The position numbers and the translations under genes are program-made. Shown piece after piece: positions 8,501 to 16,780 of a stretch of 64,000 nt of DNA (position 1 is its first letter; each line of letters opens with the position of its first letter). Origin of the DNA: DASRWT01 sp963748485 (lineage in GTDB: Bacteria; Methylomirabilota; Methylomirabilia; Rokubacteriales; CSP1-6). A model generated the notes under the pieces. The model searched no databases and had not been told where the DNA came from. It saw only the letters and a list, made by a program, of their open reading frames with translations. The DNA is taken from contig CAVVJF010000011.1 of NCBI GenBank assembly GCA_963748485.1, forward strand, positions 372,001 through 436,000. The letters are read 5' to 3'.

Positions 8501-11422
8501 GTGGAGCGTGACCAGCGCGGGGTCGAGCGGATCCTGGATGGCCTCGACGCGCCCCAGCGCGCGGCCGTCACACACGAGGTTGGCCCACTTCTGATCATCG
8601 CGGGGGCGGGAACGGGCAAGACCACCGTCATCACCCGCCGCATCGCCTACTTGATCGCGGCCCGCCGCGCCCGACCGTCCGAGGTCCTCGCCCTCACGTT
8701 CACGGACAAGGCGGCCGCCGAGATGGAAGAGCGGGTCGACACGCTCGTGCCTTACGGGTACGCGGACGTGCAGATCGCCACCTTCCACGCGTTCGGTGAC
8801 CGGCTCATCAAGGAGAACGCGCTCGAGCTGGGGCTCACCCCGGACTTCCGCGTGTTGACGCGGGCAGAGCAGGTGATCTTCCTGCGCGACCACCTCTTCG
8901 AGTTTCCGCTCCGGCACTATCGACCGCTCGGCGACCCCACCCGGCATCTCCAGGCAATGCTGGGTCTGTTCAGCCGCCTCAAGGACGAGGACGTCGGGCC
9001 GGACGAATACCTGGCACACGCGGAATCGCTCCTCGCCGCCGCCACCGACGACGAGACGCGGCTTCACGCCGAGCAGCATCTCGAGCTGGCCCAGACGTAC
9101 GCGCAGTATCAGACCCTCATGGCCCGGCTGGGGCAGGTGGACTTCGGGGACCAGATCGTCGAGTCGCTGCGGCTCTTCCGGACGCGTCCGCACGTCCTGC
9201 GCCGCTATCAGGAGCGCTTCAGGTACATCCTGGTGGACGAGTTCCAGGACACCAACTACGCCCAGTTCGAGCTGGTGAAGCTGCTCGCCGCGCGGAATCG
9301 GAACGTGGCGGTGGTGGGCGACGACGATCAGGCCATCTTCCGGTTCCGGGGCGCGTCGATGAGCAACATCCTCGACTTCGATCGGACGTACCCGGACGCC
9401 AAGAAGGTCGTGCTGCAGGCGAACCGCCGGTCCCCACAGGCCATCCTCGATGCCGCCTACCGGCTCATCCAGCACAACAATCCCGACCGGCTCGAGGTCG
9501 CCCAGCAGATCGACAAGCGGCTGATTGCCAAGGGGCCGGATGGCGGCGAGCGCCTCGGCAAGGCGCCCGAGCACCTGGCATTCGACACCTTGTCGAGCGA
9601 GAGTGACCACGTGGCGAACATGATCGCGGAAGAGCACGAGGCGGGGCGGCCCCTCAAGGACTTCGCCATCCTCGTCCGCGCCAACCACGACGCCGACGCC
9701 TTCCTCCGTGCCCTGAACATGCGGGGGCTTCCCTGGACCTTCTCGGGGAACGCCGGGCTCTACGGTCGGCCCGAAGTGCGACTCCTGATCGCGTTCCTCC
9801 GGGCGGTGGCCATGCCCGACGAGTCGGTGAGCCTGCACTACCTGGCCTCGTCGCAGGTCTATCAGGTGCCCATCGTCGACCTCACCAAGTGCGCCACGAG
9901 CGCCCACCGCCGCAACCGCACGCTCTTCGACGTGCTGCGCGAGCTCCCCGCCGATCTCGAGCTGAGCGACGAGGGGCGTGCGGCGGTGCGCCGGCTCGTC
10001 GTCGATCTTCACCGCTACCTCGAGCTCGCGCGCGAGATGCCCACCGGCGAGCTGCTCTACCAGTTCCTGGTGGACTCCGGTCTCATGGCCGACTACGCGA
10101 AGGCGCCCGCCGAGATGGAGCAGGAGGTGCGGAACGTCAGCAAGTTCTTCAACCGCGTGCGGGACGCTGCCCACGTGCTCAAGTACGATACCGTCGGCGA
10201 GTTCGTCCGCCACCTCGACGCCCTCATGGACGCGGGAGACGATCCGCCGGTGGTCGAGGCCGACACCGACACGCCCGCCGTCCACGTCCTCACCGTGCAC
10301 AAGGCCAAGGGCCTGGAGTGGCCGGTGGTCTTCCTCGTCAACTGCGTGCAGAACAAGTTTCCGTCCACGCGCCGCTCCGAGCCGGTGGAGATGCCCGCCG
10401 CCCTCATCAAGGACGTGCTCCCCACCGGGGACTTCCACGCCCAGGAGGAGCGGCGCCTCTTCTACGTCGGGATGACGCGGGCGCGCGATCGCCTCTACTT
10501 CACCAGCGCAGAAGACATGGGCGGCACGCGTCGGTGGAAGGTGAGTCAATTCGTCCTCGAGGCGCTGGATCTCCCCAAGGAGGCGGCGCGGCCGACCCGC
10601 GCCCGAGCTATCGAGGAGCTACTGCGCCACGCGCCGGCGCCGGAAGGGCAGGTGGGCGCGTTCGACGTCGTGCCTCCCGATGCGGAGCTGGCCGTGAGCC
10701 ATCATCAGGTGGACGACTACCGGACCTGTCCGCTGAAGTATCAGTACGTCCACCTCCTCCGGATCCCTCTGCGGCAGCATCACGCCATCGTCTACGGCAG
10801 CGCGCTGCATACGGCGGTGGAGTTCTACCTGCGGCGCCGGGCCGTCGGGAACTTCACCTCGCTGGAGGACTTCCTCCGGGCCTTCGACGACGCCTGGCGC
10901 AACGAGGGCTTCCTCACCCGCGAGCACGAGGAGCAGCGAAAGCAGGCGGGCATCGAGGCGCTGACCCGCTTCTACCATGAGGAGGAAGCCTCGGGGTCGA
11001 AGCCCGCCTCGGTGGAGCAGGAGTTCATTTTCGCCCTGGGACCGACGCGCGTCCGGGGGCGGTTCGATCGAACGGACGAGACGCCCGAGGGCACCGTAAT
11101 CGTCGACTACAAGTCCAGCGACGTGACGGAGCAGAAGGCCGCCGATCGGCGCGCGCGGCAAAGCCTGCAGCTCAAGATGTACGCGCTGGCCCACCGCCAC
11201 GCCACCGGCCAGCTGCCCGCGCGGGTAGAGCTCCGCTTCCTGGAGTCCGGGCTCGCCGGCCGCCACGTACCCACCGAGGCGGACCTCGCCGATGCCGAGC
11301 GCGCCATCCTGGAGGCGGCCGCGGGCATCCGCGCCCGTCGCTTCGGAGCGACGCCGGGCTACCAGACTTGCCGCTTCTGCGCGTACAACCAGATCTGCCC
11401 CAGCACAGCCACCCGAGAGTGA
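8501..11422 (+). CDS. UvrD/Rep-type helicase fused to a Fe-S PD-(D/E)XK nuclease
   Basis: Superfamily 1A helicase of 973 aa with a C-terminal RecB-like nuclease. Walker A is AGAGTGKTTVITRR, motif II VDEFQDTN, motif III GDDDQAIFRFRGAS, and the late motif LTVHKAKGLEWPVVF; motif VI is GMTRARDRLYF. The nuclease carries VRGRFDRTD and VDYKSSD. Four cysteines (CPLKYQY, then CRFCAYNQIC at the end) form the AddB/AdnB-type iron-sulfur clasp. Such enzymes resect double-strand breaks or work in recombination repair. GTG 8501 is preferred over an in-frame TTG at 8453, because the TTG lies inside the -35 box and GTG sits 6 nt after a -10. No AddB or AdnA partner is nearby, so it may act alone. Confidence 0.9.
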   Translation: MERDQRGVERILDGLDAPQRAAVTHEVGPLLIIAGAGTGKTTVITRRIAYLIAARRARPSEVLALTFTDKAAAEMEERVDTLVPYGYADVQIATFHAFGDRLIKENALELGLTPDFRVLTRAEQVIFLRDHLFEFPLRHYRPLGDPTRHLQAMLGLFSRLKDEDVGPDEYLAHAESLLAAATDDETRLHAEQHLELAQTYAQYQTLMARLGQVDFGDQIVESLRLFRTRPHVLRRYQERFRYILVDEFQDTNYAQFELVKLLAARNRNVAVVGDDDQAIFRFRGASMSNILDFDRTYPDAKKVVLQANRRSPQAILDAAYRLIQHNNPDRLEVAQQIDKRLIAKGPDGGERLGKAPEHLAFDTLSSESDHVANMIAEEHEAGRPLKDFAILVRANHDADAFLRALNMRGLPWTFSGNAGLYGRPEVRLLIAFLRAVAMPDESVSLHYLASSQVYQVPIVDLTKCATSAHRRNRTLFDVLRELPADLELSDEGRAAVRRLVVDLHRYLELAREMPTGELLYQFLVDSGLMADYAKAPAEMEQEVRNVSKFFNRVRDAAHVLKYDTVGEFVRHLDALMDAGDDPPVVEADTDTPAVHVLTVHKAKGLEWPVVFLVNCVQNKFPSTRRSEPVEMPAALIKDVLPTGDFHAQEERRLFYVGMTRARDRLYFTSAEDMGGTRRWKVSQFVLEALDLPKEAARPTRARAIEELLRHAPAPEGQVGAFDVVPPDAELAVSHHQVDDYRTCPLKYQYVHLLRIPLRQHHAIVYGSALHTAVEFYLRRRAVGNFTSLEDFLRAFDDAWRNEGFLTREHEEQRKQAGIEALTRFYHEEEASGSKPASVEQEFIFALGPTRVRGRFDRTDETPEGTVIVDYKSSDVTEQKAADRRARQSLQLKMYALAHRHATGQLPARVELRFLESGLAGRHVPTEADLADAERAILEAAAGIRARRFGATPGYQTCRFCAYNQICPSTATRE

Positions 11423-11437
11423 AGAGAGGGACACGCG

Positions 11438-12238
11438 ATGAAGATCAGCGCCAACGGCATCGAGATCGACTATGAGATCGCGGGGGAAGGGCCGGTCGTC
11501 ACCTTCAGCCACTCGCTGGCGTGCAGCCTCGCCATGTGGGACGAGCAGGTGGCCGCCCTCCGCGGCCGTTACCGCGTCCTCCGTTACGACACGCGGGGAC
11601 ACGGCGGAACGAGTGTGCCCCCAGGGCCCTACTCGCTCGAGCAGCTCGCCGCCGACCTCCACGCGCTCCTGGGTGGCCTTGGCATCACCGAGACGCACTT
11701 CGTCGGGCTGTCCATGGGCGGGATGATCGGACAGGTATACGCGCTCCAGCATCCCGAGATGGTGAAGAGCCTCGTTCTCTGCGACACGACCAGCCGCTAT
11801 CCCTCCGCCGCCGGCGCCGTCTGGGAGGAGCGGATCCGCACTACGGAGGCGAAGGGGATGGCGCCCCATGTCGAGCCCACGCTCGGCCGCTGGTTCACCG
11901 CGCCGTTCCGGGCGCGGCGCAAGGACATGATGGCGCGCGTGGGCGCCCTCATCGCGAGCACGCCACCCCAGGGCTACATCGGGTGCTGTCACGCCATCCC
12001 CAGGATCAACGTCACCGACCGGCTCGGCGGCGTGACGTGCCCGGCGCTCGTTATCGTGGGCGAGGAGGATCCCGGCACGCCGGTCGAGATGGCGCGTGAC
12101 ATTCACGCCGCGTTGCCCGCGGCGGAGCTGGCGATCCTGCGCTCGGCCTCACACCTCTCGAATCTCGAGCAGCCGGAGGAGTTCAACCGGGTCCTGCTGC
12201 GCTTCCTGGACAAGGTCTCCGGCCAGAGCCCGCTCTAG
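11438..12238 (+). CDS. Alpha/beta hydrolase, 3-oxoadipate enol-lactonase-like
   Basis: A 266-aa alpha/beta hydrolase with nucleophile elbow GLSMGG, acid in GEEDPGTP and catalytic His in SASHLSNLEQPEEF. The cap region and overall length match PcaD-type enol-lactonases of the beta-ketoadipate pathway. No other pca gene is nearby, so general esterase or lactonase function is equally possible. It starts 16 nt after the helicase stop with a purine-rich ribosome binding site (GAAGAGAGGG) and may share that transcript. Confidence 0.8.
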   Translation: MKISANGIEIDYEIAGEGPVVTFSHSLACSLAMWDEQVAALRGRYRVLRYDTRGHGGTSVPPGPYSLEQLAADLHALLGGLGITETHFVGLSMGGMIGQVYALQHPEMVKSLVLCDTTSRYPSAAGAVWEERIRTTEAKGMAPHVEPTLGRWFTAPFRARRKDMMARVGALIASTPPQGYIGCCHAIPRINVTDRLGGVTCPALVIVGEEDPGTPVEMARDIHAALPAAELAILRSASHLSNLEQPEEFNRVLLRFLDKVSGQSPL

Positions 12239-12253
12239 GGGCCACCGCGCTCG

Positions 12254-13978
12254 ATGCCGTCGGGCCTCGCGGGGGCGCCGCTCGTCAGGACGCTGCGCCT
12301 CTGGGCGGGGCTGATTCTCTTCAGCTACGTCTCGCTCCACCTCGTCAACCATGCCCTCGGACTGATCTCGTACGAGGCGATGGAAACGGGGCTCGCGTGG
12401 ATGTTGACGTTCTGGCGGACGATCCCGGCGTCCCTCGCGCTCTACGGCGCCTTCGTCACCCATCTGGCCCTCGGCCTGTGGGCGCTCTATCGCCGGCGCA
12501 CCCTTCGCATGCCGGCGTGGGAGGCGCTGCAGCTCGTGTTCGGCCTGTCCATCCCCGTCTTGCTCCTGTGGCATATCGTGGGGACGCGCCTCACCGACGA
12601 GCTGCTCGGGACCTCGCCCTCGTACGCGCGGCCGCTGCTGTTCTTCTGGGTGGTGGATCCCCTGGCCGGACTGCGGCAAGTCGGCCTCCTGCTGATCGCC
12701 TGGACGCACGGGTGCATGGGGCTGCACTTCTGGCTGCGCTTCCGGCGCTGGTACGGCCGGCTCGCGCAGGGCCTGTTCGCGCTCGCCCTCCTCGTGCCCG
12801 TGCTCGCGTTGCTCGGCTTCGCGGCGGGGGCGCGCGAGGTGGCGGCGCTCGCTCGGGCCACCCCTGGCTTCGCGCAGGGGCTCATGCGCACGCCGGCGCC
12901 CCTGACGCCGAAGCAGCGCGGGGCGCCGGCGCGGGCGCTGCGCGTGATGCTCGCCACCTACGGCGTGGCGCTGGTGGGGGTGCTCGCCGCCCGCGGCGTC
13001 CGCGCGCGCCTCGGGCGGCGGCGCGGCACGATCCGCGTCGGCTACCCCGAGCGCCGCGACGCGGTGGTGCCGCAGGGCTGGTCGGTGCTCGAGGCCAGCC
13101 GCTTCGCGCGCGTGCCGCACGCCTCGGTGTGCGGCGGGCGGGGTCGCTGCTCCACGTGCCGGATCCGCGTGCTGGGCGACATCCGCCACCTGGCTGCGCC
13201 CACTGCCGACGAGCGGCGCGTGCTGGACCGCATCGGCGCGCCCGCCAACGTCAGGCTCGCCTGTCAGCTCCGTCCCACCCGCGACATCCGGGTGGTGCCG
13301 CTGCTCCCGGCCACGCTGGCGCCGCGCGACACCGCGCTGCAGGTGGGCGCTCGTCACGGCCGCGAGCGCGAGATCGCGGTGCTCTTCGCCGACCTGCGGG
13401 GATTCACCCGGCTCGCCGAGAAGAAGCTGCCCTATGACGTCGTGTTCTTACTCAACCGATACTTCGAGGCGGTGGGCAGCGCCATCGCGGACGCCGGCGG
13501 CCTCGTCAACCAGTTCACCGGCGACGGGGTGATGGCCCTGTTCGGCGTGGAGCGGGGCGGCGACACCGGGTGTCGGCAGGCGCTCGAGGCCGCCGGGGCG
13601 ATGGTGGCGCGGGTGCTCGACCTGAGCGAGGCCCTGGGCGAGGAGCTGGAGGGGCCGCTCCGGTTGGGCATCGGGATACACGTGGGACCAGCGGTGGTCG
13701 GCGGGATGGGCTACGGTCAGGCCGTCTATCTCACCGCCGTGGGCGACACCGTCCACGTCGCTGCCCGGCTCGAGGCCCTGACCAAGGACTACGGCTGTGA
13801 GCTCGTGATCTCGGAGGAGGTCGCGGCGCGGGCGCGCGTGGCAGTGGACGACCTGACCCGTCACGAGCTCACGCTGCGCAACCGGCAGGCCCCCCTCACC
13901 GTGGTGGTGGTCCCGAGCGCGCGAGCCCTCGCCGACCGTCTCGCCGAGGCCGGTGGTAGAGTCGGGACCGGACCATGA
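12254..13978 (+). CDS. Membrane adenylate/guanylate cyclase with 2Fe-2S ferredoxin domain
   Basis: A 574-aa three-part protein. Residues about 1-255 are membrane helices with paired histidines (SLHLVNHALG, FVTHLALGLW, LLLWHIVG, WTHGCMGLHFW), reminiscent of a b-haem anchor. Residues about 260-345 form a plant-type ferredoxin with cysteines in VCGGRGRCSTCRI and ACQLRP. From about 370 lies a class III cyclase: metal Asp in VLFADLRGFT and FTGDGVMALFG, and Arg in VHVAARLE. The Asn usually found four residues before that Arg is His here. The architecture implies cAMP (or cGMP) synthesis gated by membrane redox state. A class II cyclic-nucleotide phosphodiesterase is encoded at 34689-35453. The substrate nucleotide is not proven. 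Confidence 0.88.
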   Translation: MPSGLAGAPLVRTLRLWAGLILFSYVSLHLVNHALGLISYEAMETGLAWMLTFWRTIPASLALYGAFVTHLALGLWALYRRRTLRMPAWEALQLVFGLSIPVLLLWHIVGTRLTDELLGTSPSYARPLLFFWVVDPLAGLRQVGLLLIAWTHGCMGLHFWLRFRRWYGRLAQGLFALALLVPVLALLGFAAGAREVAALARATPGFAQGLMRTPAPLTPKQRGAPARALRVMLATYGVALVGVLAARGVRARLGRRRGTIRVGYPERRDAVVPQGWSVLEASRFARVPHASVCGGRGRCSTCRIRVLGDIRHLAAPTADERRVLDRIGAPANVRLACQLRPTRDIRVVPLLPATLAPRDTALQVGARHGREREIAVLFADLRGFTRLAEKKLPYDVVFLLNRYFEAVGSAIADAGGLVNQFTGDGVMALFGVERGGDTGCRQALEAAGAMVARVLDLSEALGEELEGPLRLGIGIHVGPAVVGGMGYGQAVYLTAVGDTVHVAARLEALTKDYGCELVISEEVAARARVAVDDLTRHELTLRNRQAPLTVVVVPSARALADRLAEAGGRVGTGP

Positions 13979-14454
13979 GCCGGCCCTCCGACCCTTCGTT
14001 CGCGACCCGGGCGCGCGCGCTCGTGCAGCGCGCCCGGACCGGCGCGCTGGCCACGCATTCGCGGCAGCAGCCCGGCTATCCGTTCGGCTCCGTGGCGCCC
14101 TACGCGCCTGACGAGCGGGGGCGGCCCGTGTTCCTCATCAGCGCGCTCGCGCTGCACACGAAGAATCTCGAGGCCGACCCGCGCGCCAGCCTGCTCGTCG
14201 CGCCCGCGGAGGCCACCGAGGATTCTCTCGCCGCCGCGCGGGTGACCCTGCTGGGCGAGGCGCGCCGCGTTCCTGCAGATGAAGCGGCGGCTCATCGGGC
14301 GCGATACCTGGAGCGCCATCCGAGCGCGGCGACGTGGGTGGACTTCGCGGACTTCGCCTTCTGGCGCCTCGAAGTGCGCGGCGCCTACTTCGTGGGAGGG
14401 TTCGGGGCCATGGACTGGATCGCGGGAGATGTGTACGTGGACGCCAACCCATGA
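13975..14454 (+). CDS. HugZ/pyridoxamine-oxidase-like flavin or haem protein
   Basis: A 159-aa split-barrel protein. LATHSRQQPGYPFGSVAPYA and LISALALHTKNLEADPRASLL match the HugZ family, whose members bind FMN or haem and in some bacteria degrade haem. The start ATG overlaps the cyclase stop by 4 nt, so the two are translated together. That link to a protein with haem-like membrane histidines is suggestive. The family also includes general FMN-dependent oxidoreductases, so the reaction is open. Confidence 0.78.
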   Translation: MSRPSDPSFATRARALVQRARTGALATHSRQQPGYPFGSVAPYAPDERGRPVFLISALALHTKNLEADPRASLLVAPAEATEDSLAAARVTLLGEARRVPADEAAAHRARYLERHPSAATWVDFADFAFWRLEVRGAYFVGGFGAMDWIAGDVYVDANP

Positions 14455-14612
14455 CCGCCGCGCCCGACCCCGCGCGCGCCGAGGCCGCGGGCATGGCGGC
14501 CCTGATCGAGCGCGCCGAGTCCGATCTCGCGCTGGCCGAGGAGCCGTCGCGCTTCGTCGCCGCTCTCGAAGCCGGCGCGCCTGCCGATGCGGGCGGGAAG
14601 GGGAGCGCATGA
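14451..14612 (+). CDS. 53-aa coupled small protein, possible amidase partner
   Basis: This short reading frame overlaps the upstream HugZ-like gene by 4 nt (ATGA) and the downstream amidase by 4 nt (ATGA), so it is almost certainly translated. The product is mostly helical and acidic (AALIERAESDLALAEEPSRF, then a Gly/Ala tail). Small helical proteins coupled to amidases are known: GatC with GatA and AtzG with AtzE. A role in stabilising or completing the neighbouring amidase is therefore an attractive inference. I do not see a decisive family signature. Confidence 0.6.
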   Translation: MTAAPDPARAEAAGMAALIERAESDLALAEEPSRFVAALEAGAPADAGGKGSA

Positions 14613-16015
14613 CCGACGACTGGACGATCACCACCCTCGCGGCCGCCATCCGCGCCCGTCGGATTTCGCCGGTGGAGGCAACGCGGGATCTGCTCGGCCG
14701 GATCGAGCGGCTGGACGGGCGCCTCCGCGCCTTCATCAGCGTCGACGCGGCGGGCGCCCTCGCCCGCGCCCGCGCTCTCGAGCGGGACGGCATGGCGGGG
14801 CGCTGGCACGGGCCGTTGCACGGCGTCCCTCTCGCTCACAAGGATCTCTTCCGCATCGCCCCGCTGCCGACCTCCTGCGGCACCAAGACCGCCGAGTACT
14901 TCGTCGCCGAGCGCGACGCCACCGCAGTGACCCGCCTGGCGGAGGCGGGGGCGATCACGCTCGGCAAGCTCAACATGGCCGAGCTCGCGATGGGCCCGTA
15001 TGGGGACAACGCCCACCACGGCGACGTGCAGAACCCCTGGCGCCTCGGTCACGTGTCCGGCGGCTCCTCGAGCGGCTCCGGCGCGGCGGTGGCGGGGGGG
15101 CTGGCCCTCGGCGCGCTCGGCACCGACACCGGGGGCTCCATCCGGCTCCCGGCGGCGTGCTGCGGCATCGTCGGGCTCAAGCCCACCTACGGGCGTGTGA
15201 GTCGCGCGGGCGGCATGGCGCTGTCATGGTCCATGGACCACATCGGTCCCATGGGGCGCACGGTCCGTGACGTCGCGCTGCTCCTCGAGGTGATTGCCGG
15301 CGCGGACCCGGAAGACGCCACCGCCAGCGCCCGTCCCGTCGCCGCCTATCTCGCCGGGCTGGAGCGGCCCATCGGCGCCCTTCGCGTGGCGCTGGCCGAC
15401 AACTATTACTTCGACGGGGTGGCCCCGGCGGTGGCACGCGCGGTGTCGGATATGGGCGGCGTGCTCGAGCGTTTGGGCGCGCGGGTGGCGTCCGTGCGCC
15501 TGCCCGATCCGCAGGTGATCCACGACGTCAGCGGGATCGTCGCGCGCGCCGAGAGCGCGGTGGTGCACACGCGCATTCTCCGCGAACGGCCGCACGAGCT
15601 GCAGCCGACGGTACGCGCGCGGCTCGAGGTGGGCGAGCGCGTCACCGCCCACGACTATCTCCAGGCGCTGCGGCTGCGCGCGCGGCTGGCACGCGAGTTC
15701 ATCGACGAGGTCTTTGCCGAGGCCGATCTCGTGCTAGCGCCCGTTACGCCCACGCCGGCGCCGGCGCTCGCGGAGGTCACCGCGGGCGACGGCGAGGCCA
15801 TCGCCGCGCGCATGGGGCGCTTTTCACGCCTCACCCGCCCTTGGAACGGCCTCGGCCTGCCCGTGCTCGCGCTGCCCTGCGGGTTCTCGGACGACGGTCT
15901 TCCCATCGGAGCCCAGCTCGTGGGCCGGCCCTTCGACGAGGCGACGGTGCTCGCCGCCGGCCACGCCTACGAGCAGGCGACGGAGTGGCATCGCCGCCGG
16001 CCCGCGCTCGACTGA
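14609..16015 (+). CDS. Amidase-signature hydrolase (GatA/AtzE-like)
   Basis: A 468-aa amidase-signature enzyme with an intact Ser-cisSer-Lys triad: Lys in HGVPLAHKDLF, the serine-rich loop GGSSSGSGAAVAGG and the nucleophile region TDTGGSIRLPAACCG. These enzymes hydrolyse amides, or act as glutamine amidotransferase subunits. The absence of gatB and the tight coupling to a 53-aa ORF favour a stand-alone or AtzE-like hydrolase. It ends 18 bp before a convergent gene. A second, unlinked amidase lies at 41948-43291. Confidence 0.87.
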   Translation: MTDDWTITTLAAAIRARRISPVEATRDLLGRIERLDGRLRAFISVDAAGALARARALERDGMAGRWHGPLHGVPLAHKDLFRIAPLPTSCGTKTAEYFVAERDATAVTRLAEAGAITLGKLNMAELAMGPYGDNAHHGDVQNPWRLGHVSGGSSSGSGAAVAGGLALGALGTDTGGSIRLPAACCGIVGLKPTYGRVSRAGGMALSWSMDHIGPMGRTVRDVALLLEVIAGADPEDATASARPVAAYLAGLERPIGALRVALADNYYFDGVAPAVARAVSDMGGVLERLGARVASVRLPDPQVIHDVSGIVARAESAVVHTRILRERPHELQPTVRARLEVGERVTAHDYLQALRLRARLAREFIDEVFAEADLVLAPVTPTPAPALAEVTAGDGEAIAARMGRFSRLTRPWNGLGLPVLALPCGFSDDGLPIGAQLVGRPFDEATVLAAGHAYEQATEWHRRRPALD

Positions 16016-16033
16016 CTCGGTGGTGACGGCCGC

Positions 16034-16711
16034 TCACCGGGCGAGCGAGTAGACGAGGCGGTAGACGGCGAGCGAGAGATCGGGCGCGGCGCCATGACGG
16101 GTCAGGTGCTCGGCGTCGAGCAGGCTCCGGCACGCGCGTTCGACAATGTCCCCGCGGAGCCCTTCCACTATCACCACCCAGCGCGCGAGAGTATCCGGCT
16201 TCTCGAGCAGCGTCTTCTCGGCGGTCCGTACGACCGTCATCTCCACGTCGGCCTCGCAGAGATGCGCGCCCACGATGCCGGGCCGGCGCACGACGGCGGG
16301 CAGGGCGGTACCGGTGAGCCAGGCGCGAAGCGAGGTCTCCTTGTCGGTCAGGGGACCCAGCTCGAGGGTCGCGATGGCTCCCCCGGTGCCGACGCCCAGG
16401 GACAGGGTGGTCCGGCAGGCGGTGCGGCGATTGTTGCGGAACAGCTGGATGCACTTCGTCGTCCACGGCGTCGGCGCGTTGAGCCGGGCCAGGTACGCGG
16501 CGCTCTGCAGGGTGGCGACGGATTCCGTCTCGTACAGCGTGAAGTACCTCGGGCTGCCCGTGAGGGCGGTGTAGCGGCGGCCGCGGAGAAAGCCCGGCAC
16601 GCCGACGCGCTCGGGAATGTGCTCGCTGGTCTGCCAGTGGTCGAACTCGGCGTCGCCGCCGGGAGCGATGTCGTTCCAGATGGCGAGCACGCCGGCGCCG
16701 GCGAAGGCCAT
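16034..16711 (-). CDS. Conserved protein, likely dimeric alpha/beta-barrel fold
   Basis: A 225-aa cytosolic protein. The first half has FDHWQTSEHIPERVGVPGF and a following FTLYETES pattern typical of EthD/DUF4286-like dimeric alpha/beta barrels. The second half seems to repeat the fold more loosely (LTGTALPAVVRRPGIVGAHL), so it may be an internally duplicated barrel. No catalytic residues can be assigned. It is divergent from a transporter gene and convergent with the amidase. Confidence 0.6.
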   Translation of the reverse strand: MAFAGAGVLAIWNDIAPGGDAEFDHWQTSEHIPERVGVPGFLRGRRYTALTGSPRYFTLYETESVATLQSAAYLARLNAPTPWTTKCIQLFRNNRRTACRTTLSLGVGTGGAIATLELGPLTDKETSLRAWLTGTALPAVVRRPGIVGAHLCEADVEMTVVRTAEKTLLEKPDTLARWVVIVEGLRGDIVERACRSLLDAEHLTRHGAAPDLSLAVYRLVYSLAR

Positions 16712-16718
16712 GCCGGAG

Positions 16719-16748
16719 ACCCTACCCGGCGCGGACGTACTGCGTCAA
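16719..16748 (-). promoter_or_regulatory. Sigma-70-type leaderless promoter
   Basis: On the minus strand TTGACG (16743-16748), 18 bp, then TAGGGT (16719-16724), followed 7 nt later by the ATG of the barrel protein. The first transcribed base should be at or next to the start codon. Confidence 0.6.
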
Positions 16749-16768
16749 GATCGGGGCCCCGCGTGCGA

Positions 16769-16774
16769 TAGACT
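16769..16774 (+). promoter_or_regulatory. -10 box TAGACT, leaderless promoter
   Basis: TAGACT is followed by exactly 6 nt and then the ATG at 16781. No good -35 is visible. The divergent promoter on the other strand begins about 20 bp away. Confidence 0.45.
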
Positions 16775-16780
16775 GTAGCC

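Noticed and set aside
14806..14824. TGGCACGGGCCGTTGCA resembling a sigma-54 promoter
   Set aside because: GG to GC spacing is 13 rather than 12 and it lies inside the amidase coding region with no gene starting downstream.
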